Shown here piece by piece: positions 31,401 through 43,400 of a stretch of 64,000 nt of DNA. The number at the start of each line of letters is the position of its first letter. Within the stretch, counting starts at the first letter, position 1. A model generated the notes under the pieces. That model worked only from the letters and a program-made list of their open reading frames with translations. It had not been told where the DNA came from and did no database searches. Both the position numbers and the translations under genes were made by a program. The DNA comes from Semisulcospira habei (taxonomy: Eukaryota; Mollusca; Gastropoda; Semisulcospiridae), in NCBI GenBank assembly GCA_036245525.1, contig BTPG01000007.1:162622063-162686062 (forward strand), in the 5' to 3' direction.

Positions 31401-34400
31401 AGACTTATGCCTTTGCTTCCGCGAAGAATCCCTTACAACCCGTGGCTCCTTAAGTAACAGTACATCAAACAGCACAATATCAACTATATGATGAACCAAA
31501 TATGCGTACTAAAACACAAGTGAAGATCGAGAAAAAATGAATACAATCCGTATGCTACTAAATCTCCCCAGCGGGATCACGAACGACAAGTTTGAATCAA
31601 ACTAAAGCTTTCGCACACTAAACACTCACGACACAAGGCGCCTTTAACTAGCAACGTTTCAGAATAACAATATCCTGTATGCAAATGGAGCAAACGTCCT
31701 TAACCTAACATGACTGAAAGTTGAATTAACTCAATATAGTTTATGTCACTGGACCTTCTCGCCGGAAGCACAACCGTTGAGCGCATCTCAACTCAACGCT
31801 CTTGCTTCCGCGATAAGGTCTTCCGTAACACAGGCTGCTTTTAAATACAATCCCTCAAAATGTCACTGTGACAAAACTCCTCTCACAATACAGTCACTAC
31901 GAGGAGACGAAATAAATATCACAATGTTCTTTACAAGATTATACGCAAACAAAACTTTGCTTAAACAGGTTAGAAAATAATAAACGGGACGACCCGACCT
32001 GACTAAACACGGGGCGTGCCGCGACACTCGCAAAAGCACTCAGGTTCGGCGTCGTAGCCCCCACAAGGCGGAGTGACACAGTCAGCCTCCACTCTCAGTA
32101 CACCAATGGATTAGATAGGAACCAGCATTGGAATAGGATGCACTAAAACACAGGTACAAAAATACACATAAATACCTAACAAAAGAAACAAAATAATCAC
32201 ATCACCCTTCCCGCAACTTCAATTGCCGCCTTTTATATTCCCTTCACCACTTTCCCGCAACAATAAATTCAACCTCAACAAAATATTTGCAATCGCATCA
32301 CACTTCCCGCAACAATGAATTCAACCTCAGCAGAATACATATTTACTCGTCACTCCGTGACTCACTTCTGATATTTACACTCCTACGCTAAAAAATGAAA
32401 TGGCCCTAGTTGCCTGCTTGGCGTTAAATCCCAATAACTAATCCGCCGCTAAGTACTCTAGAAACTACAACATACAACAAACGGCATTCACTTCTACATT
32501 CTATTCTCTTGTATTCTACCCCTGCCCCCAATACACACTAGCCAGCATAATAATACAGAACAAGCAAACACAAACAAACCCCCCGAGCAAATGGCCACTA
32601 GAGAATTGTTACATGTACTTACTGCCATCCGTGAAGACGCCCCGGCTAGGACGAAGACAAACAAGGACAAGACAAGCCATGGGTACAGGGGTAAAGTCGT
32701 CGCAGCTCTTCTTTTTCTCGTCTTAGGACACCGACTCCCGGGCTCGACCAGGGCAGTTTCGTAGGGACGCCACAGGTGGGACGCCACAGCTACTTGAGGC
32801 GGTGGCTAATGGAAAACCAGGCCCGCACAAACTCCCCTCAGAGACTACGTTGAAAAGACGACCGTTTTCGTTCGCAGCTGGAATGCGACTCGCTCCTTCG
32901 CTGTTGGAATGTGACTGACTAAAATTTGGATAACTTTAGGTTGGCAAAAAACCCCGCTCACTACATCATGTGATGTGGAAACACGTGAAACAGGTACCAC
33001 CCGATGGCGTTCAGACTGGGCGGCCACGTGCTTTACGCCGACCTCCGAACTCTCACACGGCAGCAAATACTCGTGTACAGGTCAAATACTAGACACCTAT
33101 GCTAACGCTACCCGGTGACTAACTAAACCCTGTCACCCCTCTAAACTTACTCCCCTACAAAAATAGGCAAAAAAAAACCCGTGTCGTGACACTGACGTTG
33201 AATTAAAAAATATTTCAAAAACGCAGTTTGCGTCCACAGGCAGCAAGGCGACAGGCTATTCAGTTACTACCCTTGAACTATCATGGTTGATCCTTGTCTT
33301 GTTGTATTGTGTCACCATTGAACGGGCTGATGTTTTCCACTTGTAGAGTGCTGTGACAAACTGTTTGAACACTTCAACAATCTGGTGGAGGGGTCGAGAC
33401 GGCGTGCATCAATATGGCCGCTACAAATGATGCTGCTTATTCTGTGTCCTGTGAGTTTTTTCTGTACATTTAATGTGTGTTTAGAATCTGTAAGATCTTA
33501 ACTCTTTGCTGTCGGTAGTGTCTTTTTTTCCTCTTGATTCTTACAGGAATCATTGAGAAAAAAGGTACAATCGACAGGCAAAGGGTTAAGATTTTGCAGC
33601 TTCCTGTTCAAGCTATACAGTTCAAAATCACAATCAGCAAAATTCCATTTTTAGGAAAGTGTTTTTATATGAAGCATCTTTATTACTGAAAACCTTTGAG
33701 TTAATAGTTCACATAAATTTTCTTCTCATTAAAACATATGGCTGAAGTCAGTTCAAGCTAATATGTTATTTAAAATATTTTTGAGAGAGTTCATTGATTC
33801 TGTTTTAACAATGCCTCCTTGCAGACTGTTCAAGTCTTAGAATTAAGCTAGTAAAGAAAAATGTAGCCACCAGCATTGTAATAGTATCTGTGGCTGCATG
33901 CACAAGGAGTTTACGGTTATAGTTTTGCCACTCACGTGTCATGTTTGCATTTTTTCTCTGCGTGTGTAGAAAATTTTGGAAGAGATCAACAATGCAGACA
34001 CAGGAGCACCTTGTTCACAGCAGCACCTGAAAAAGGCAAATTTAGTTGACTTTTAACTCATTCGTGGCTAGCCGCATCCAAATGCGCAGCTTATGTTGCG
34101 CATCCAGATGCGCCTGGCCGCGAATGAGTTGAAACAGATTTTGTACTTTTTATATAGTTTAACTTTTTTGGTTCATTTTAGTTGATACTTACTAGATTGT
34201 GGTGGCAGGACACCTATTAACCCATATCATACTTAGGCTAAAAGCTTCAAATTTGTACTCTGCCATATGCAAGCTACATTATAGTACTTACAGATAAGGA
34301 TATGGACCAATGGCTTTATTTCAAGGGTGGTGTCAGAATAGCTTGGCGCCTAGAGGCGCCAAGCTATTCTGGCACTACTCTTGAACTATTTTAGTCAAAC

Positions 34401-37400
34401 TTATTTAACACACTGAATGATAAGGGTTAACACAATAAGACATGTCACTGTGCAGCCATCTGCCATTTTTATTCTCCAATAAGGGAAACTACTCAAACAT
34501 AATACAATAGGTCCCTGCAAGGGAATAAGCTTATCATATTTAACACAACGGGGCCTTGCAAAGGGATGCACTCATAATACAGCGGTAAGAGATTACTGTC
34601 CACACTAATCTTTGCCATTGATGTAATGACTTGTTGGATTGAAAGTCTTTATTTCACAATTCTATAAACCAAGAAAATATTGCTTGTCCATGAGTTTTCA
34701 TTTTTTTCCAGCCCTTCAATTTTGTTCCCATAGAAATGTTTCATCGACGGGTGATGGATAAACTAGCCGAATTGTCCGCTTCATTTTTTAGTTATATTTC
34801 CATTTGACTTTCTTTTCACAGAAATCCTTCATCGATGAAGTGAAGAAGGCGATCTCATCCCACCATAGCGGCAACAAGAATCTGACAGAGGGGGCAGCTG
34901 TCACATGCGTCCGGCTGTGTAAAGCCTCCACCTACATCAACATCAAGGACAGGCTCAACGTACTGTTCACGCTAGTCCAGTCCATCATCCAAGATCTCAA
35001 GGTGACCGTTGCTGTTGTTCTTGGTGATTTAACCCATTAAACCCTGAGCCTCATCACAGATTAGGAGTTAAATCAGCCATTTTAGTTCCAGGGTGGAGCC
35101 AGAATAGCTTGGCACCTCAGGCGCCAAATTATTCTGGCACCACCCTTGAACTATCAGTCAAATTAGTTTTAACTCTAGACTTCCCAAACAATTTTCTCTA
35201 TATCAGTTCTGTATTCCCAGATTTCTTAGTTTTTGGGTAGGTTTGTAAAAACAGACCTTGTGACTTAACTATTGATGTGACTGAGACTAAACTTGGCAGT
35301 TATTAAGAAAAAACTTACAGGTACACACTGAACTTACTTTGAATCAGATTTACCTGCCCGAAGATGAAATTTGATTAATTGAACAGTGTCACTCCACTCG
35401 TCGTTGGAAAGAAGTTCATCACTTTCACTCAAAGTCAAATGAAAACGCTCTTGATCCGACAGGTCACTCGTGTGCACACTGCTAACATCTGACACTTCAA
35501 CATCACTTTGATCATCCTCACCAAGGCCTAGATCTCTGTCGTGGATAAGTTTATCAATTAAGTCACCAAACTCCTCATCGCTATCGGCTTGCACGGTCAT
35601 GATGCTTCAAAAACTCGCACCCAAAAGTCACACAAAAATCGACAAAAACGTTTACAATTCAACCCACGAGTCACGTTTCGTGGTAGAAAACAACCCTAGA
35701 CCTTTCCGGAAGTGACTTTATATGCTCTCTATGCACAGGAGAGCTCTCGCTTCCTGTGAGATCACTTTCTATTTTGGTCACAAAACCAAGCGGTCTTAAG
35801 CGGTACGGGAATACACAACATGAGCGGAATGATGCGGTTTGGGATGTTAAGAGTTAAGCAGTAGTGCATCAAGTTGAAACGGGTTAACTCATTCAGCCCC
35901 GTGGACGTATTTCCCAAATTTTGGAGGCGTCTTCTAACGACCATGCACCTGTCGCAGGAGATGGGTCGACCATGATAATTCAAGGGAAGTGCCAGATTAG
36001 CTTTGGCGCCTGTCGGCGCCAAGCTAATCTGACACTACCCTTGAATTATCATGGTCGACCCATCTCCTGCTGTAGTGTGTCAGGGCTGAATGAGTTAATA
36101 TAACAAGTTAATATGACACCTATTACAGAGTGTGTGGAGATACGACAAGCTTTGTGACAACCAAAATAATTGTCATGAAGCGTAATTGTGGCAACTGCAA
36201 GGAGTGCCCGTGAACTTTTGAACAGCAGTGATCATGTTAACCCACATCAAACTGATCTGGATGAAGAATTTTAGAAACTACAATAACCCCTTCACTGCCA
36301 CCGTACGTACATTGCACGTCTGAAATCTGTGTCAGTGCAACGCGAAAGAGCTCCACCCGTCCCATGAATAGTGGATGCAAAGTGGTTTAGGAAAGAGGCA
36401 TAGATCCTCATGAGCCCCCGCAATTGCGGGGGCTCATGAGGGTCTATACCTCTTGCAGTAGTGTGGTGTCCATTTTTTTCTTGGCAGTGAAGGTGTTAAT
36501 TAACTGTTATCATTACTGCTGATGTGGTGAAAAAGTCGGACACGATACACAATCCAGTCACAGTAGACATAGATCCTGATGTTCACATAGCAAGGGGAAT
36601 TACTCAGCACTGGACATACATACAGTTAGATCCCATGCCCCCTTCTGTATGGTTTGTGAATAGATCCTGATGAGCAGCAGCCACAGTTGCGGGGACTCAT
36701 GAGGTTCTGTGTCTCTTAAGGCCCCGCTACACATGCCGGTTGTGCCCCAATTTTGAAGCCGATTCCGATCCGATTGCGATCGGATGACATCATATATCCG
36801 ATCTGATCCCAATCGGCTGGGAATCGGGTGTCTAGAACCTGCTCTATTTTTCCGATCCGAATCGGCCCCGATTGTAATCTTCAACCAATCAGAGCGCGTC
36901 TCGCAAAGCATGTCGTTTCAGTTTGAAAATGGCGGAAGATCAGTACCACCTTCGTTGTCGATGTTTCGCCCGCCTCTTCCCGAATATGATGCAAAACTGC
37001 TGATAATGCAAGCACATCATCATCACTGTCAAAACTAGCAGCCATTCGCTGAACAGGTACGACCTTGATCTTCGATTCAAACCGGTCGGCTAAAAAAAAG
37101 TCAGGGAATGTGTGGCAGTGCACACGTTTTTGCAGTCCGGTCCGATCACACTCCGATTCGAAACTGCTCGAGAATCGGCCTCGGAATCGGGCATGTGTGG
37201 CGGGGCCTTTACTGGCACCACTTTTTGCCCATGTCGCTCGAATGACTGGGGCTCTTCGGTGCTGAATTAACAAAAATGTCATTGTCGCAATCTGTGACTA
37301 ATGGCCAGGAAGGGGCTTAACCACATTTTTCTGTTGATCTTGATAAAAAAAAATGTTGTGAACATTAGCGTGACTGATGTTATGAGTACAAAGTTCTGCA

Positions 37401-40400
37401 ACATTGAAGTCCTGTAAAGGTTGTCCTCGTTGATATCGCCCCTCCCCCCAAAAACAAATCCAGCTTCTTCATGTACTTGTTGAAAATGAAATTCTGTTGT
37501 TTATTTCCTCCTCCACAGACATTACTCTTCAACCCACCACCCAACTGCAAACCATTCTCCAAAGGTCAAGGGGTCGTAGGTCAGGACCTTGACCTCTATG
37601 TCGACTGCTTTGTGTCATGTTTCCGCATCACCCCTCACAACAATGACGTGCTGAAAGTGTGTCTCAACAGTCATTCACCACCCATGTACCACTTGGTCCT
37701 CGTCACTGCACTTCACCGTATCATTACACAGGTGAGTGGTGGTGGTTGTGTGTCTTGTTATTCACTGCCAGTGGTTGCTATTCTCGGCTAGCAAGAAGTG
37801 TAGATACTAAAGAGCCCCTGCATTGCAAGCAAGAAGCAATTATTAGAGAAACATCGCAGACTGCGATTTCTACTGATTATGGTGGTTGCACATGACATTG
37901 CATTGTGCAATTTTTGGTATCAAGGGTGGCTGCACACTAAAGTAGTCTGTGCAGCAAAATAGTCTGTGCAGCAGACTGTGTCATTCAATAAAGATAGGTG
38001 CATTTACATGTAAATGGAATACTCGACTTGTTTCTGTGGAAATCTCTTGTCTGTCTAGGTAAATAATGAGGAGAAAATGTGTTCCTGTTTTGTCTTACTT
38101 TATCTCAGTACGTTTGAATTTGTCTGCTTTACAGAATATCAGTATAAGACAGACCTTTTTTTTCTTTTGTAGGCACGTCTGGAGTGGTGGCCAGACATCA
38201 GTTTGATCTACAGCAAGGCAGGAGAGCTAAGGAACATGTTTACGGACACCGTGAATAAAGTCACACAGGGTTTCTCCTCGCACAACTGTCCCAAAGTCAG
38301 CTCAGGGGTGAGTTAGTCAACTGTTTGTTTGGGTTTGATATCATCAGATAATAACCCCTTCGGTGTTGGCAGCGGTTTCATTCGCGATGATTCTGACAGG
38401 AATCATCACGACTAAGGCGAGTACTGACACCCAAGGGAAACAGTAGGTTGAAAACTGAAACAACTTGTTCGAGAGATGCTGCATCTGGATACACAGTAAT
38501 AGAGTGGAATGTCATGGAACGAAGATGATCGCTCTTCTTGCGTGCTGACTATTTATAGGTCATAAAGTGTTGTGTACCTTAACCCATTATTTCCTGAGGG
38601 TAGACTTTTTCAAATTTATGTATTGTCCTGTGAAGACTACATTACATATTAGGAGATGGATCAATCATTTTAGTTCAAGGGTGGTGCCAGAATAGCTTGG
38701 CGCCTTTGGCGCCAAGCTATTCTGGCATCACCCTTGAACTACAATGGTCCAATTTATTTCATGCAAAGTGTACCAGGATGGAAAGTGTTTATGTGTTCAA
38801 AGTCAGTGCTAAAATAGTGAAGCGTTGACTTCTACGGATAATACAGGCATGGGAATTGTCCATGAAATCCACAAAATTCCGCGAGAAAAAGAAATCGTCC
38901 GTGGAAAAAAAAAGACGTTTCCACGAAAAACCATTGTGGGTAGCAAAAGAAGGAAAGCACCGGTTTTATTCCGCGACAGAACATGCCGCGGCAGGCTGTG
39001 TCTGTGGCCTGCCTAAGTGCGCGCTGCACTGAAAACTTAGGCGGGCAGACCCAAGGTGGCCCGCAAATCCTCCCCCCCCCCCCCCCCCCTCCCACTGTTT
39101 GATTTTCTGACGCCCAGAAGTAAGCAAGGTCCGTTGCCCCCCCCCTCCACTGTTTGAAGTAAGCAAGGTCCGTCACCTACCCCCTCCCCGATTTTCAGGC
39201 GCCCAGAAGTAAGCAAGGTCCGTCGCCTACCCCCCCCCCCCCCCTCCCCCCCCGTTTGATTTTTCGGCCCTCGTGGAAAGAAGATCTGGCTTGGTGGAGG
39301 CCTTTTGTATCAGGTTGAAGGCCCCGTTTCAGATGATTTTTGCTTGGGCAATTCCCATGCCTGATAATACCGCTCAATGTGTCATTTCATCAGCATGCTC
39401 ATCTCTGATCATTATGGTCACATTGTATGTAAGTTTGGACCTTTTGGCTCAGAAGCTGTCACGCCCGAAATCACAGACCAGCACACCTTTCCTGTTTTCT
39501 GTCATTTCAGACCCTATCCAAGATGACTACTACCCTCAAGCTGTCAAACCGGCAGCCGGATGAGACATTGACAACATACAAATACATTTTGCTTTGGCTG
39601 GTGAAGCTGGTCATAGCGGACCCCCACCTCATGTTGCATGTGAGTATCTAATGTGTTCAGGAGCAGCTGGAGCCAGACATATAGGATGTAATCCTCTGTG
39701 AAAAGAGTACTGCCAGTTTTTGTTGTTCATTTTTAAAAAAATCAACTAGAGAGCTACGTGGATCAGTGTCAGTGGACCGAATTACCCCTGAAGCACTACA
39801 GCAAGAGATGAATTGACCATGATAATTCAAGGGTAGTGCCAGATTAGCTTGGCGCCATCAGGCACCAAGTTAATCTGGCACTACCGTTGAATTATCGTGG
39901 TCGATCTGTCTCCTGCAGGTGAACACAATCCAGCTGCAAGAGACGTAGATTCTTATGAGCCTACGCATCAGTGGGGGCTCATGAGGATCAGTACCTCTCG
40001 CTGATACTGATTTGTGTCCATGCTCCTGGGATAGCAGGGGCTCTTTGGCATTAGATCAACGATTTTAGAAATACAACCTGCATCCGCTGACAGTCAGCAG
40101 GTTAAACTTGGAATAACACCTTCAAATTCAGGACAAGTTGAAGCCATCCTTGATGAATATGCAGGAGACATACATTTTCATGAGCCTAAATGGTTATTTT
40201 CTTACATTTCATTTGTACACCTTTGGCAGGATCTGTTTGGTAGGGATACTGTTTTAACCCTTGTGGCCCCAAGGTCCCATTTCTCAATTTTGGGAGGTGT
40301 TTCATGACGACTATGTACCAGTTGCAGGAGATGGCTTGACCAGGATAATTCAAGGGTAGTGCCAGATTAGCTTGGCTCCTTTGCAGTAGGGATCCGGGGT

Positions 40401-43400
40401 TAATAAACAATATTTTGTGCAGTCCACTTTGATAGACAATTATTTTATTTCTTCAAAAACATTACCGATGACATTACTTTGTGGAAGGATCTACTAGCTC
40501 ATGCAATTTTAGCCTAGGGACCTGTTGTGCTCCCACACAAACCGGGAGGCACTCAGGGATCCCAAAAACAGGGCCGTAAGTAGTCTCCCGTGCCCATCCG
40601 GTCCCGTGCCGCGTGGCGTGACCAGCCAGTCATTCTACTTAGCTCGCAGCATTAAGACGTGTTTTGGGCCTATGGGACTTGTCTGTGTACGGTGCCACTG
40701 GCTTCTTCGCTCGGTCGCCTTGGACTTCTGTTTTTTCTTGGACTCGGACTTCCTTCTAGCTGTGCTTAGTCCCTGGAGACTTTTTTCCTTAGTGGTGCCT
40801 CCCTACTGGAAGAAAACGTGCCACTGCGCTGGGCGGCGTTTCATGTACCTGGGGTTCTTTGGTTTCCGGCCATTTCCCGCAGTTTGTTGGTGGAGTGTAT
40901 TTCCCCCTGCCCCGCTGAAAAATGGTAAGGTAAGGCCTCGGTCTTTGCCTGCGTCCCGCCCGGGGGTCAGGCGCCGGCTTCGACCGTGGAAATTTTGTTT
41001 CCTTCATTTCGCTCGCCACTCATCACGTTTCACTCGTATTCATGTGCGGGGCCACATGGTTCCTGCGCCCGGTCGCTTCTTACGTCTGATGTGTGTTGCA
41101 GCTACCAGGTTCGTACCTGCGTACAGTGCAGCGACTTTCAGTGGCCAAGCGATCGACACCCAGTGTGCCTCCCTTGTTCTGGCTGCGACTCCGACCACGC
41201 TTGCGAAGTCTGCGCCTTTTGGCCAGAAGAGTTATGGTCACAGCTTTGGAGTTTTTATTTGCGCGAGCGTCCGACACCGACGCAGGATCTACCGTCTACC
41301 ATGGCGCCTCCCTCCTCATGGTGAGTAGTGACCGACCGCGCCCGCTCTGACTTGGGGAAACGTGATGCACGCGACCACCTACATGCTAGGACTGTCTCCG
41401 TTTCAATGACCGCACTGGAAGTGCCCCCTGACTCCTGCAGGGAGTCCCCCAGCCAGCAGCGTCCCCCCCTCCATGAGGCTCGGCCGCAGAGACTTTCAAG
41501 CAAGTCTGTTGACTCCTACGCTAAGTCACATAGCCGGCAGCGTGCCCCCCTCCTTGAGGCTCGGCCGCTATGTTTTATTGTCAAACCATATTCCTTCTTC
41601 TAGCGGTTCTGACATTCCTCCCCCTACTAAGCCCGCCTCTGGTGAGGCCTCAAGCCGGCAGTATGCCCCCCTCCATGAGGCTTGGCCGCAGCAACCTTCT
41701 ATTAAGTCCGCTGAGTCCCACGTTGAGTCAACTGCAGCGACCTTTGTCGCCCACTCAGAGACTTGTGGGCATTTCCACCTTACTGCTCGATTCCAGGACT
41801 TACCAGCGCCTTTGTTCACCGGATGGCTTCCCCTCCACAACTATTGCGCCGCACCGCGACAACAGACGCAGCCCTCGGCCTGCCTACCTCTCGTCGTGCT
41901 CCACTTCGTCTTGCACCTCCAGGCCGCGTCCCTCGTCCTCTCACCTCAGCGTGCGTCCCCGTGGCGGGTTTGACGTTTGTCTTCCTCTTCCGCCCGCTCG
42001 CCGCGCTGGTCCCGCTCTCCGCTACCGTCTCTTCGCTGTCGCTCCCCTCGGGTTAGGTGTCCTCCTTGCTCCTTTGCCCCCTCGCCCCGGCGCTCTTTGT
42101 CCCCGGCTTCGTCCCGTCAGCGCCCGTCGAGCCCCCGTGTATCCTGGCCCCCTTCCTCCCACAGGTCCATATGTCATGCCCCTCCTTCCGATTCTCCCTC
42201 CCCTGTAGCTTCCCCTCGCCCTGCTCGCCGGTCTTCGCGCCGCCCTGTTGACGATGAGACCATCAGCCTGCTCCCGGAAGACTCTGTCTCGGCGCTTCTC
42301 GGCCCACACAGTCGATCGCCCTCCCCTTCGGACGACCCCGCGTCTCCTGCAGCCGCCTCGGCCCCTGCGCGGAAACTCTTCGCTCGCTGGACGAAGCGGC
42401 GCATCTCATCGTGGCCTGTCTACCCCTGGAAGCCTGCCCCCCTTCTCCGCCGCTTAAGAGGAAAGCTTCCGCTTTCATTGATGCTGGCTGCCAGGTTAAG
42501 AGATTTAAGTCTCTCCCCAGCCTCAGAGTTTTTGAGATCTTCAGGACGCCTTCTCTACCCACCTTCAGCGGGACACGACCAGTAGCGACGTCTTCTTCTC
42601 CGACCGCAGGTGGCCTGCTGGACTTGACATCGCCTTCCGATAGGACTGGTACACCGGGCATTCACAGTCCTTTTCCTGTCCCCTTCCCCCGGTCGACCTC
42701 CTGGCCTTGGTACAAGCGGGCGGCTCTACGTTCCTGAAATGCGGTTTTCCCCGCGGTTTGCACAAGACGGCATCCCTGGTATGGAATTCCCTGGCCTGCT
42801 CGGGTTTCCTGGAGCTCATGACCCAAGCCCTCATCCGCCGCGAAGAGGAGGCCTGGCACCCTTCCTTCTTGCCTCTGTTGGAGGACCTTCTGGCCCTGAC
42901 TGTAGCAGCTAACCGGGCGGCTTACCACTCCTCGGGATTGGTGGCCCAGCGCCCCTGCCCCCTCGCGCTTTCAGGCAACCCGCAAAGGCCGTGGGTCGCG
43001 CCCTGCGGTTCTCCAGACCCTCCGCTTCCATCCCCGCTGCTCGCCCCCGTCAGACCTGTCGAGCGCCTGCCTTCGACCACCCCCGGGGCCGCTTGCATAG
43101 CGATGTAGTTCATAGCTTCGGAAGTAAGCGCCTACTTTGAGAGTTACTACTTCAGAAGTTTCGCAGCAGGATCCTTGCCTTGCATGAAGCGAAATCCGCG
43201 CCATAGTAGTTACTTGTAAAGTAATGGGTGAAGGACGTTTAATTTGAGGTCAATCGTACTTCTGCGCATGCGTGTATTTACATCCCGGCGTCCCTGCGTA
43301 TGAAAACTACGCGCGCGCTGCGGCAGGGAAAGAACAGGGTCAAGATGCCCCAGGCTAGGCTGGCTGTGGTCCACGCTACCGCATGAAAGTGAAATCGCTG

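Noticed and set aside
36881..37282. 133-codon minus-strand ORF across the Harbinger-like MITE
   Set aside because: It is a product of GC-rich ends and crosses the element boundary; no conserved motif.
40525..41328. 267-codon ORF in DIRS copy B as the gag protein
   Set aside because: The conserved cysteine block is in a different frame (entered from the mini-exon). This frame is not conserved among copies.
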